The notes under the pieces are model-generated. The model ran no database searches. It saw only the letters and a program-made list of their open reading frames with translations, and was not told the origin of the DNA. The position numbers and the translations under genes are program-made. A stretch of DNA of 38,543 nucleotides from Actinomycetes bacterium (GTDB taxonomy: Bacteria > Actinomycetota > Acidimicrobiia > Acidimicrobiales > Ilumatobacteraceae), in NCBI GenBank assembly GCA_025359865.1, contig JANYDH010000158.1, forward strand, positions 1 to 38,543. The letters run 5' to 3'. Below are positions 7,583-15,983 of this stretch, piece after piece (the stretch's first letter is position 1; each line of letters begins with the position of its first letter).

Positions 7583-10574
7583 TCAGGTGATGCGCAGCCG
7601 TTGCGCCACGGCTGCCGCGTCGACTCGGCTGTTGACGCCGAGATTTCGCCGGATGTTGGAGACGTGCACGCTGGCGGTCTTGTCCGACACGTAGAGCTCG
7701 TCACCGATCTGGCGATTGGTCCGCCCGGCAGCGACCAGCGCGAGCACTTCCGCTTCGCGGGGCGTCAAGCCGAGGCGTTCAGCGGAGGTCTCGTCAAGTG
7801 CGATGCGGGTCGGGGCTTCGAGGCTGATCCGTGCCCGGCTAGACACAGCGTCGATCTCGGCCAGCAGCGGAACAGCCCCCAGCTGGGATGCGATCTCGTG
7901 TGCATCTCGAAGCGACGACGCCGCTCGGTCCGCCGCGCCGATACTGGCCGCGGCCTCGGCTTCCCGGACCAGCGCAATTGCGGTCGCCCACCGGTCACCG
8001 AGCGCTCTCCACCTGGTCACAGCTACGGCCCATGCCTCGGCGTCCGAGACGTCAAGTCGGGTGATGCTCGCAGCAGCGTGGGCAAGGTGTGCAGCGGTAT
8101 CGAGCTGAGGACCACCGGGCAGACCGCTGGCGAGGGATCGAACGTCGTCGATTCGCTGTTGAAGTCGGCACGATGTTGTTGCGAGGTCGACGGGTTCGCG
8201 ACGGGCGCGTTGGTCGAGTGTTCGTTCGACCTCGGCGACGACCCCGAACATCGCGAACCGTGCCGCCCACAGCACCGACGTCGTGCCGTTCGCCGTCCAG
8301 CCTTGCTCCGCTGCGGCCGCCGCTTCGGTCCAGTTGCCGAGCGCCATGTGCACGTCTGCCGTTGTGGCGTTGTGGCGTTGTGGCGTTGTGGCGTTGTGGC
8401 GTTGTGGCGTTGTGGCGTTGTGGCGTTGCGGCGTTGCGGCGTTGCGGCGTTGCGGCGTTGCGGCGTTGCGGCGTTGCGGACAGTCTGGCGCCATCCGTCG
8501 ACCGGGAGCCCGTGCGCCACGGCCAGTTGTCCGAGTGCCTGCTCGGTCTCGCCACGTCGCGCCGCGAGCATTGCTCTCGCCCGTGCGAGGCGCAGCAGGC
8601 CGACGGGCAGCGTGTCGGCGAGCGGTTGCCGGGCGAGCACGCCCGCCACCTCACTCCAGCGGCCGAGCCGGATGAGCGCCTCCGCGGCGAGCGAGTCGAG
8701 GTAGCACCCGAACCCGCGATCCAGACCAGTCAACTCACCCTCCGCAACCGCGTCGAGGGCCACGTTGAGCGCCTCTTGGTACTCGCCGGCGTCGCTGAGC
8801 GCGACGCACAGGTACAGGGTGGCCAGGGCACGGGCCTGCGCGTTTGCGGCAGCGGCAACCGCGGTCCGGCACAGCTCGACAGCCCCCGCCGGGTCTCCCT
8901 GGCTGCTCCGGATGATGCCCAGCACGCGCCGCGCCATCGCCCAAGCCAGGGGATCGCCCTCGGGTGCCCGCACGAGTTCGAACACCTTCGTGCACCACAG
9001 CTCGGCTGCTGCATCGTTGCCTGCCATCAGCTCGGCTTGTCCGAGACCGGCGAACACCGCCGCTGCCTCGTGGCCGTCAGTCGACAGTGCTGCAGCCAGT
9101 GCGAACTCGCCGCGGCTCTCCTCGAACCGACCGGTGAACCAAAGGTAGCGACCGAGCCGTTCGTGACCCCACGCCGCACCGAGCGGTGGCAAACCGCTGT
9201 CGAACGCGGCGCGAGCCAACTGCACAGCTCGTTCGTTGCCAACTGTGGAAGTTGCGATTTCGGCCGCCTGCCACAACCGGTCCGACCGGTTGGCTGCTGA
9301 GGCGCTCGCGCCTACCGCATCCCACAGCTCGAAAGCCCGTTCGAGATGACCGAACGCGGCTGCTGGAGCCACCATCTCCGCGGCGTCGGCTGCGGCGAGG
9401 AATGCAGAGAAGGCGCCGTCGAAGTCGCAGGCGCGGTCTAGGTGAAAGGCCAGCTCGCCGGCACGGTCCGCTCGCAGCAATGCAGCAGCGGGCTGCTGGG
9501 CCAGTGTCGCGGCGATGCTGCGGTGCAGGCGGGCTCGTTGTGGTGGGAGCAGGTCGGCGTAGACGACCTCGCCGAGTAGCGGATGCCGGAAACGGTAGGC
9601 GTCATTGCTCACGACGAGTAAACGTGCGTCGATCACCGACCGCACAGCGGCTTCCACTTCGTGCTCCGACAGGCCAACGATCGCGACCAGCAACTCGTGG
9701 GTCGTCTCGCGACCGATTGCGGCGACCGCACCCAACACGAAGCGGGCTCGGTCGTCGAGGTCGGCGATCTCGGCAGAGATCAGATCGGACAACACAAGCG
9801 GAATCGTCTCGCCCGACAGGTGAGCAGCGACGAGCTCGCCTGTGAAGAACGGGTTGCCACGGCCTCGCGCGGCCGCCTGATCGACGAGCCCTGTCGGTGC
9901 CGGCGTCCCGAGCAGCGTCGCGACCCTCTGAGCGATCTCATCGCGATCCAACCCTTCGAGGTGCATCCGATGCGCGGCCGGTAGCCGGGTGAGTTCCGCC
10001 AGCCGGCCCCGCTGTTGCGGGCGGACCGCGACCTCGTTGGCCCGGTAGGTGCCGACAAGCACCACCTCCTCGTCGATGAGGTTGCGGGCCACGTAGTCGA
10101 ACAGATCCCACGTCACCGTGTCGGCCCAGTGTAGATCCTCGAACCCGACGATGACCGCTCCATCAACTGCGAGGTGGCTGAACAGCTCGAGGACGGCGAC
10201 GAACAGTCCTCCGTGCAACGATCCGTCCAGCGCGGGAACGGCCGAACGGGGCGCGAACCAGTCGTGCAGCATGGCGAGCGCCGGTGTAACGGAAAGCAGC
10301 TGCGGTCTCGCCCTGCGAACCTGGCGCAGCAGATCGGCGAGCGGCGCCAATGGAATGGTGTCGCCCCACCGATGTGCGTTGAACGTCCAAGGTACAAGCC
10401 CACACCGGCTCGCGCGGCGCTCTCGCTCACGATCGTGGTCTTGCCGATCCCGGCGTCACCACTCACCAACACGACCGACGGCAGCCCACGTTGCGCATCC
10501 GCGATGGCGCGTTCAAACACAGCGAGCTCTGCGCGTCGTCCCACAAAATCAGAGGCGAGCCGATGCGCGTGCAT
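7583..10574 (-). pseudogene. LAL-type LuxR ATPase regulator, frame broken by an 8-bp repeat (possible phase-variable gene)
   Basis: Likely start ATG 10574. The N-terminal AAA domain has FVGRRAEL, Walker A GDAGIGKTT and, in the next frame, Walker B GAVIVGFEDLHWAD. A long TPR-like middle follows, then a C-terminal LuxR helix-turn-helix ([20 protein letters not shown], then [20 protein letters not shown]) ending at 7583. There are two breaks. A one-base deletion near 10352 separates Walker A from Walker B. The (GCCGCAAC/GCCACAAC)n array at 8361-8479 separates the middle from the DNA-binding domain. Removing one 8-bp unit, or adding two, joins the frames. Repaired length is about 1,000 aa, normal for the family. 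It is divergent from the hydrolase at 10698 and probably regulates it. It could be dead rather than switchable because of the first frameshift. Confidence 0.8.
8361..8479 (-). repeat. 8-bp tandem repeat, 14 units plus a partial one
   Basis: On the plus strand there are eight GTTGTGGC units (8361-8424), six GTTGCGGC units (8425-8472) and an incomplete unit to 8479. Because 8 is not a multiple of 3, every reading frame encodes the same octapeptide (NAATPQRR or NATTPQRH) without stops. Copy number therefore sets which frame reaches the regulator's C-terminus. The two variant blocks show the array grew by local duplication. Confidence 0.95.
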
Positions 10575-10697
10575 ACTGCCGCTCAGTATCGCATGCTCGG
10601 GCAGCCTGCCCGACGGAAACCTCACTCCCCCGTTGGCGCGGATCTGAGGGGGTGTGTCCGATGCGGTACGCCACCCCTTAGGTCGATCGTGGCACCC
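10575..10697. promoter_or_regulatory. divergent promoter region between the LuxR regulator and the lipoprotein hydrolase
   Basis: 123 bp separate ATG 10574 (leftward) from ATG 10698 (rightward). No clear palindrome or consensus promoter could be assigned by eye. The arrangement itself suggests shared control. Confidence 0.35.
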
Positions 10698-11561
10698 ATG
10701 AACACCGCCATCGCCCCGATCATCAACAACACGAAGACCCCTCACCGACTGAAGGTCCGCCAGCTCGGCCTCGCCATCCTCGCCGCCGCGGTCGTCAGCT
10801 CGTCGGCGTGTGGTAGCAGCACGTCTACCGCGCCCACTGCCCCGCCCAACGCCCCGACTACCGCCGCCACAAGCCCGGAGTCGACCACTCCAGCCGCCTC
10901 CTCAACGGCAACCACCGACACGGACCCGCCGACCACGACGGTTACCACCGTCGCACGGCCGACCGCAACGATCGACCAACTGGTCGGCGCCGAGGGTGCC
11001 CGAGTGCACGTCCGCTGTGTGGGCCATGGCGACACGACCGTCGTGCTGATCGCCAGCTTCGGTGGCGACAACACCGGCTGGGTCAAGGTCGAGCCCGCCC
11101 TTGCTGTTCGCGCTCGGGTGTGCTCCTACGAGCGGCCGGGGACGGGAACGAGCGACCCGGCGACCTCGACCGCGACGTTCACCACTCAGGCGACCGAGCT
11201 GCACGCACTGTTGCTCACGATCGGTGAACCCGGGCCGTACGTGGTCGTCGGACACTCCTTCGGTGGCGCCGAGGCAGTCACGTTCGCATCGCGGTTCGCA
11301 GACGAGGTCACCGGCGTCGCCCACATCGTCTCACTCGGCTCGCTGCCGATGGCCATCATCACCGCTACCCGCCGCGAGCTTCCCGCCGACCTGGCCGCGT
11401 CAGAAGTCGCCCGCCTCAACATGGCGTGGAACCAGGGGCAGCAGGCCTGGGCGGCGCTGTCCACCTCCGCACACCTGGTGTCGGTCGAACACACCCGCCA
11501 CCACATCGAGATTGACCAACCGGCCATCGTGATCGACGAGATCACCCGCCTGCTGCCGTAA
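10698..11561 (+). CDS. lipoprotein alpha/beta hydrolase
   Basis: 287 aa from ATG 10698. A signal peptide with a lipobox-like end (LAILAAAVVSSSACGSS, Cys near residue 38) is followed by a Thr/Pro/Ser-rich linker and an alpha/beta hydrolase domain with VVLIASFGGDNTGW, CSYERPGTGTSD and the nucleophile elbow VVVGHSFGGAEA. A candidate catalytic His is in HTRHHIEIDQP. The region that normally carries the acid residue after the elbow looks shortened at FADEVTGVAHIVSLGSLPMA, so a small internal deletion is possible. It should act outside the membrane, anchored by the lipid. It is a paralogue of the hydrolase at 5898. Substrate unknown. Confidence 0.8.
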   Translation: MNTAIAPIINNTKTPHRLKVRQLGLAILAAAVVSSSACGSSTSTAPTAPPNAPTTAATSPESTTPAASSTATTDTDPPTTTVTTVARPTATIDQLVGAEGARVHVRCVGHGDTTVVLIASFGGDNTGWVKVEPALAVRARVCSYERPGTGTSDPATSTATFTTQATELHALLLTIGEPGPYVVVGHSFGGAEAVTFASRFADEVTGVAHIVSLGSLPMAIITATRRELPADLAASEVARLNMAWNQGQQAWAALSTSAHLVSVEHTRHHIEIDQPAIVIDEITRLLP

Positions 11562-11577
11562 CCAAGCTTCCTCCGCC

Positions 11578-11600
11578 CACCACACCACACCACACCACAC
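11578..11600. repeat. (ACACC)n pentanucleotide repeat in a leader
   Basis: About four ACACC units lie between the hydrolase stop and the AAGGAG ribosome binding site of the MFS gene. Slippage here would alter leader length without touching coding sequence. Confidence 0.75.
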
Positions 11601-11615
11601 ATCCAAGGAGTCATC

Positions 11616-13066
11616 ATGCACGGCCGTCCCATCACCCAGTCCATCGGCGACACACACGCCAGCCACCCCAACCGGTGGCGCATCCTCGGCGTGCTCGTGC
11701 TCGTGCTCGCCCTGCTCGTCACATCGTGTTCGTCGGGCTTCTGCTCACCGCAGGAAGCATCGGCGACCGCTTCGGCCGCCGGCATGCACTCCTCGCCGGC
11801 CTGTTCACGTTCCTTGGCGGTTCCATCGTCGCCGCCACCGCAGGCTCGACGACGGCACTCATCGCCGGCCGCTGCATCATGGGCATCGGCGGCGCTCTGA
11901 TCATGCCGACCACGCTGTCGATCCTCGTCAACGTCTTCGGCGATCCCCGCGAACGCGCCAAAGCGATTGCCGGATGGACCGCCGCCAGTGGCGCCGGGAT
12001 TGCGCTCGGACCGATTGTCGGCGGTGCGTTGATGCGTAGCTTCTCGTGGTCATCGGTGTTCTGGATCAACGTGCCGTTGCTCGTCGCCGCGTTCATCGGC
12101 GCAGTGCACCTGGTTCCCGATTCACGCGACCCGCACGCCACCCGGCTCGACCCGATCGGTGCCGGCCTATCCATCGCCGGGATCAGCACACTCGTCTACG
12201 CCATCATCCAAGCCCCAGAGCGCGGATGGACTTCCACCGCCTCGGTCGTCAACTTCGCAGTCGGGTCTGCGATCGCAGTCGTATTCGTCGGCTGGGAGAT
12301 GCGCCGCGACGACCCGATGCTCGACATGACCCTGTTCCGCAACCGCAGCTTCTCGGCTGGCAGCATCGCCCTCGCCTTGCTGTTCTTCGCGATGGCCGGA
12401 ACTGTCTTCCTGCAAGCCCAATACCTGCAGTTCGTGCTGCAGTACACACCGCTCGCGGCCGGCTTCGCGCTCGTCCCCGCTGCGATCGGGATGCTGCTCG
12501 GCACCGGCGCCGGCGCACATCTCGCCGAGATGCACGGTGGGCGCATCGCCGTCACCGCCGTCACACTGATCGCCACCGCCGGCGTCGGCTCGGCCGTCAA
12601 CGACACGGTCCGCGAGTTCGGTGGCGCACTCGGCGTCGCCATCATCGGAAGCGTCGCCGCCACCAGCTACGCGACATCGATGCACGGCAAGCTCGACCAG
12701 TTCCCGAACCTCACCGCCACCGATCGCAGTCTGTTGGTCAACAACGTCGGCGCCGCAGTCAGCGCCAGTCAGCACCTCGACGCACAAGCCGACCAGGTCG
12801 CAGTAGCAGCCCGTACAGCGTTCGTGGACTCCATGCACAGCTCGCTGTGGATCGCCGTCGGCCTCGCGTTCTGCGCCGCCGTCGTGACCTTCACACAGCT
12901 CCCGCGCCAGGCGATGCACGGCGGACACGCTGGCCAGGGGGCGCCCGCTTCTGACGGTGTGCATGGCCGTCACGGTGCCGCCACCCACGCATGGCACCAC
13001 GCCGGTCACCGTCCACACGTCGCAGTGGCCGAGGCCACCACTTCGGGAGAGCTGTCGGCACCATGA
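11616..13066 (+). pseudogene. DHA2-type MFS drug exporter with two internal deletions
   Basis: ATG 11616 follows a good RBS (AAGGAG) and starts MHGRPITQSIGDTHASHPNR, then the first membrane helix. At about 11728 the frame changes and the sequence jumps to GLLLTAGSIGDRFGRRHALL (motif A of MFS), skipping TM1-TM2 residues such as the usual 'LDxTIVNVALP' segment. The main frame then runs to 13066. A second jump occurs near 12590, where AVTLIATAGVGSAVND joins the helix-11 region to the 'aGvGSAVND..REfGGALGVA' motif normally about 60-80 residues later. Family members have 14 helices and 480-520 aa. The C-terminus is His-rich (HGGHAGQG, HGRHGAATHAWHHAGHRPH), perhaps metal-binding. Activity is unlikely. 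Confidence 0.75.
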
Positions 13067-13240
13067 GCAGCATGGAGGTGCCGCCGCTGGCGACGTACTC
13101 GTGGTGGATCCGCAACGACTACACCATTGCGGAGACACCAAGCGGATGCGTTCCGAGTGACGAGCCTGTGGTTTGGGACGAGCGACTGGATCGATGCCGC
13201 TGCGATCCTCGCGATGCACGCCGTCTTTCAACATCTAGTG
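13063..13240 (+). CDS. start of an unrecognised ORF overlapping the MFS stop
   Basis: ATG 13063 overlaps the MFS stop (ATGA) and begins MSSMEVPPLATYSWWIRNDY, which looks like real coding sequence. The open frame continues to 13635 but enters repeat element E3 at about 13240, so the true gene is probably cut there. Family not recognised. Confidence 0.35.
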
Positions 13241-13460
13241 CTGCGGCGCAGAAGTTGGCTCAACGTCAGGGTCGACCGGGTTCCAAAAGACGCTCTCCGA
13301 TGGGATACAAGCAGAATCTCGTGAGGTTTGGCGTTTGGCTGTCATTGGCAACAACCCAACGCCAAAGCTCAGCCCTGCAGCACGGCGCCGGGCCATGTGA
13401 TGGGTGTCGTGTGGCGGTGCTCGACGAATTTGATCATCGTGGCCACGAGACTATTGAGCC
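13240..13460. repeat. repeat element E3 with hairpin copy b (13327-13366)
   Basis: Three parts recur elsewhere. GAAGTTGGCTCAACGTC (about 13252) resembles 38315-38345 inverted and 23010-23030. The hairpin TTTGGCGTTTGG...CCCAACGCCAAA (13327-13366) matches the TIR tip of the 37926 element. TGGCGGTGCTCGACGAATTTGATCATC (about 13411-13437) is the inverse of 23210-23240. E3 is therefore a rearranged member of the same family as E1, E4 and E5. Confidence 0.65.
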
Positions 13461-13879
13461 GCAGAGGTGCAACCGTCTGGACCTCCCGTTGACTCCAAAC
13501 ATCAGCGTTTCTGTGCTCCCGCATCAGCATCGTGACAGACCTGGCAAGGGGTTTGAGACACGAGCGGGCAATTTGTTCTGGATGTTGGCTTGTCGTGAGG
13601 GATCGCCAACCACAGATCGCCGCATCGGCGTGTAGGTGTTCGCTTCTCTCCGCTCGGCGCTTGCTCAGGGTCGAGCAGCCACGTCGCTTGGGGAGAGCGC
13701 TCAGTATCAGATTGGGTCCGTGGCGGCGACACCGTAGTTGGACACATGGGCCGTCCACGCCTGACCGTCTCAGAATCTCATCTGGTGACGGCTGACCGGA
13801 TCGGCTCGCCAGGACGCTGGGATCGCCGGCGGTGGCGGCGCGGGACCAAGTGCGACTCCGACAACGGGCAGTTGTCCGG
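13461..13879. other. 420-bp stretch with no recognised gene
   Basis: Long open frames exist on the minus strand (for example through 13502-13747) but lack recognisable motifs. It is probably decayed sequence at the edge of element E3. Confidence 0.35.
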
Positions 13880-14248
13880 TCAGTAGTTGAATGTGAGCGC
13901 GCCGCCTTGGGTGAACTCGAGGAGCGATGGGACGCCTTTGACCTCGGCACCTTGCACCCAGTCCGCGTTCTCCAGGCCACGGCTCTTGACGCAGACGGGG
14001 CAGGCGTAGAACAGTCCGCCTCGTTCGATGTATTCGGCGTGGAGGTCGGCGATCGAGGGGGCGCCGGGAACCGAGATGCCCTCTACGTATCCGGTGGTGG
14101 CGACGTGTACGCCATCTTTGGTGAGCCACATCAGCGCCTGTTTCCCGGCGCGTAGCGATTCGACGCCGAGGAGGTAGCCGATGAGCACGGCCTCGGGGTC
14201 GTTGGTTCCGTGGGTTTGCCCGATCACCACTTTGTCATCTGTGGCCAT
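13880..14248 (-). CDS. DsrE-family sulfur-relay protein
   Basis: 122 aa from ATG 14248. It starts DDKVVIGQTHGTNDPEAVLI, has an alpha/beta fold pattern, and carries two cysteines in GLFYACPVCVKSRGL near residue 85, the position of the active-site Cys of DsrE/YchN proteins. Such proteins bind or transfer persulfide sulfur. It is the last gene of the leftward unit with the ArsR-rhodanese regulator and the ArsM-like methyltransferase, 60 bp downstream of the latter. This supports a role in thiol or persulfide handling. Confidence 0.85.
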   Translation of the reverse strand: MATDDKVVIGQTHGTNDPEAVLIGYLLGVESLRAGKQALMWLTKDGVHVATTGYVEGISVPGAPSIADLHAEYIERGGLFYACPVCVKSRGLENADWVQGAEVKGVPSLLEFTQGGALTFNY

Positions 14249-14308
14249 GTTCAGTCCTTTCGGGGTTGGGATCCTTTGTGTTGGTTCGGTCCATGCTGGC
14301 TGCGGGTG

Positions 14309-15088
14309 TCATCCGCGGATGGCGAGAAAGGCATAGCCGTAGACCTCGAATGACCGTGCTTGGGCTTCGCCGGTTGCACCGCCGAATGTGTCGACGGATG
14401 GTCCGATGTTGACCTGGTGGAAGCCTGAGTCTTCGAGCATCTGTTGCCAGCCCGCACGGGGCAGCCCTCCGGCAATTCAACCGGTCCACAGATCGACATC
14501 GCGCATCGCCTCGATGGGTACTGGTCTCCCGTTGGCGATGTCGGCGAATTGCAGCACACCGCCAGGGCGCAGCACCCTGAAGATCTCGGCGAAGACGGCC
14601 TGCTTGTCGACGCACAGGTTGATCACGCCGTTGGAGATGACAACATCGGCCCACCCAGTCTCGACGGGCATGGCTTCCGCGAGCCCCTCACGGAACTCGA
14701 CATGGCCGAAATGGAGTTGCTCGGCGGTGGCTCGTGATTTGGTGAGCATCTCGGACGTCATGTCGATCCCGACGACGGAGCCGGTCGGACCGGTTTGGGT
14801 AGCAGCGATGAATGAGTCGAAACCGGCGCCGGAGCCGACGTCAACGACACGCTCACCGGGTTCGATGCGGCGCAGTGAGAACGGGTTGCCGACACCGGCG
14901 AACGACTCGACCGCCCGATCCGGCAGGCCATCTACGACCACGCCGTCGTAGCCGAGGCGGGCAGCAAGTGGGCGACCGGTATGGAAGTGGTGAGCGCCGT
15001 GCGGGTCGAGGGCGACATCGCGGTACTTGTCTCGCACCTGAGTGCGTAGGGTGTCGACGTCGACGAGAGGATCGTGGGGCATGGTCAT
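14309..15088 (-). CDS. ArsM-like SAM methyltransferase, candidate selenoprotein (in-frame UGA, Sec204)
   Basis: ATG 15088 overlaps the upstream stop (ATGA). Motif I is VVDVGSGAGFDSF, followed by VVGIDMTSEML, DVVISNGVINLCVDK and IFRVLRPGGVLQFADI. This is the arsenite methyltransferase type, although arsenite itself is not proven as substrate. At codon 204 the frame reads DLWTG-UGA-IAGGL, where ArsM proteins have a conserved Cys (…C-I/V-A-G-A). After the UGA the same frame continues 55 residues with family character (GWQQMLEDSGF, FEVYGYAFLAIRG) to a normal UGA at 14309, giving the family length of 259 aa. A hairpin with a G in its apical loop starts right after the UGA. Either it is a selenoprotein or a nonsense mutant. 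The neighbours handle sulfur. Confidence 0.75.
14441..14479 (-). promoter_or_regulatory. SECIS-like hairpin at the in-frame UGA
   Basis: Reading leftward from the UGA (14479-14477), UUGCC (nt 2-6 after the UGA) can pair with GGCAA (29-33). Above it GCCC (15-18) pairs with GGGC (24-27), leaving a 5-nt apical loop CGUGC at 19-23. Bacterial SECIS elements have a short stem with a G in the apical loop about 16-37 nt after the UGA, which this satisfies. An 8-nt asymmetric bulge is a weakness. Confidence 0.5.
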
Positions 15089-15753
15089 TGTCCTGCTCCG
15101 ACCGCAATGGGCAGGCCAGCTCGTTTCCATTCGGGGTATCCGTCTTCGAGGCGTTTGGCGGCAAAACCTCGTCGGCGCAGTTGGCGCACGGCCTCATCGG
15201 CGTACACGCAGTAGGGGCCGCGGCAGTAGGCGACGATCTCTGTGTCCTTGGCGAGCGAACGCAGACGGCGAAGGTCGCTGACGGGGACGGACCGGGCACC
15301 GGGGATGTGGCCGGCCGCGTACTCGACGGCGGGGCGGACGTCGAGCACGACGACGTCACCGGCCTTGAGGCGGGCTTCAAGTTCGCGCCGGCTCACGGGT
15401 TCGAGAGCGGAGCGGTCTCCGACGTATGCGTCGGCAAGTTCGTTGATACCGGCTACATGTTCGGCGGCGACGTCGCGCATGGCTGCCCACATGTCACCGA
15501 TCCGTTCACTGGCCAGCATGTAGACGATTCGGGTGCCTTCTCGGCGGGTGCGCAGCACGCCGGCTCTAGCCATCGCCCGCAGGTGATGGGAGGTGTTGGC
15601 GACCCTTTGGTCGATCTCGGCGGCGATTTGTTCGACGGACCGTTCGCCCTGGGCGAGGACGTCGACGATCTCGGCTCGCCGCCCACTGGCCAACGCCCTC
15701 GCGACTTCGGCGAACGCGTCGAACAATGCATCCTTCGCTGCCCTATCTCCCAC
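15085..15753 (-). CDS. ArsR-type regulator fused to a rhodanese domain
   Basis: 222 aa from ATG 15753. Residues about 1-100 form an ArsR winged helix (ALASGRRAEIVDVLAQGERS, then NTSHHLRAMARAGVLRTRRE). Residues about 115-215 form a rhodanese domain with DVRPAVEYAAGHIPGA and the active-site loop VAYCRGPYCVYAD. The fusion suggests that a persulfide or oxidised sulfur species on the rhodanese Cys controls DNA binding. It is first in a leftward operon and divergent from the MBL-rhodanese operon. The intergenic region holds two matching palindromes, so it probably represses both arms. Confidence 0.9.
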   Translation of the reverse strand: MGDRAAKDALFDAFAEVARALASGRRAEIVDVLAQGERSVEQIAAEIDQRVANTSHHLRAMARAGVLRTRREGTRIVYMLASERIGDMWAAMRDVAAEHVAGINELADAYVGDRSALEPVSRRELEARLKAGDVVVLDVRPAVEYAAGHIPGARSVPVSDLRRLRSLAKDTEIVAYCRGPYCVYADEAVRQLRRRGFAAKRLEDGYPEWKRAGLPIAVGAGQ

Positions 15754-15773
15754 GCAGACCTCCCGATTCCTCG

Positions 15774-15797
15774 ATATTCAAACTACTACTTGAATAT
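15774..15797. promoter_or_regulatory. operator 1, ATTCAA-N8-TTGAAT
   Basis: This 24-bp near-perfect palindrome (ATATTCAA-N8-TTGAATAT) lies 21 bp upstream of the ArsR-rhodanese start. An identical-core site lies 40 bp away, the same helical face (about four turns). It is the most likely binding site for the divergent ArsR protein. Confidence 0.7.
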
Positions 15798-15813
15798 CGG
15801 TGGGGCAAGGAAT

Positions 15814-15837
15814 ATATTCAAGTAGTCATTTGAATCG
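15814..15837. promoter_or_regulatory. operator 2, ATTCAA-N8-TTGAAT
   Basis: It has the same core as operator 1 (arms 15816-15821 and 15830-15835). It lies 24 bp before the start of the 39-aa ORF that leads the rightward operon, so it is well placed to repress that side. Confidence 0.7.
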
Positions 15838-15860
15838 ATCTGGATTGGGAGGGGGAGGTC

Positions 15861-15980
15861 GTGCACAAGTTGGCATCTCGGGAGGTTGCTGCTCTCTGGC
15901 TGATGCCGCGGAAAGCCAAAGCCATTCCATACGTGGATCGCATCCTCATCGCCGGCCGCAAGCCCGCTGCGATCCGTTGA
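15861..15980 (+). CDS. 39-aa leader ORF of the MBL-rhodanese operon
   Basis: GTG 15861 is preceded by a very strong purine-rich RBS (GGGAGGGGGAGG, 15847-15858). The frame reads MHKLASREVAALWLMPRKAK, then IPYVDRILIAGRKPAAIR, ending in TGA 15978-15980, 3 nt before the next ATG (15984). The tight spacing and basic composition suggest a translated small protein or a leader peptide that couples translation of the MBL gene, which has no separate good RBS. Not recognised as a family. Confidence 0.55.
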   Translation: MHKLASREVAALWLMPRKAKAIPYVDRILIAGRKPAAIR

Positions 15981-15983
15981 CGG

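Noticed and set aside
8361-8479. CRISPR-like array
   Set aside because: The repeat is 8 bp and directly tandem with no spacers, inside a coding sequence.
12046-12954. 302-codon Arg/His-rich open frame
   Set aside because: It is an out-of-frame shadow of the MFS gene with extreme Arg content and no motifs.
15774-15837. Operators identical to the described BigR/SqrR sites
   Set aside because: The arms resemble ATTC...GAAT, but I could not confirm that the spacing matches those regulators, so they are reported only as new candidate sites.
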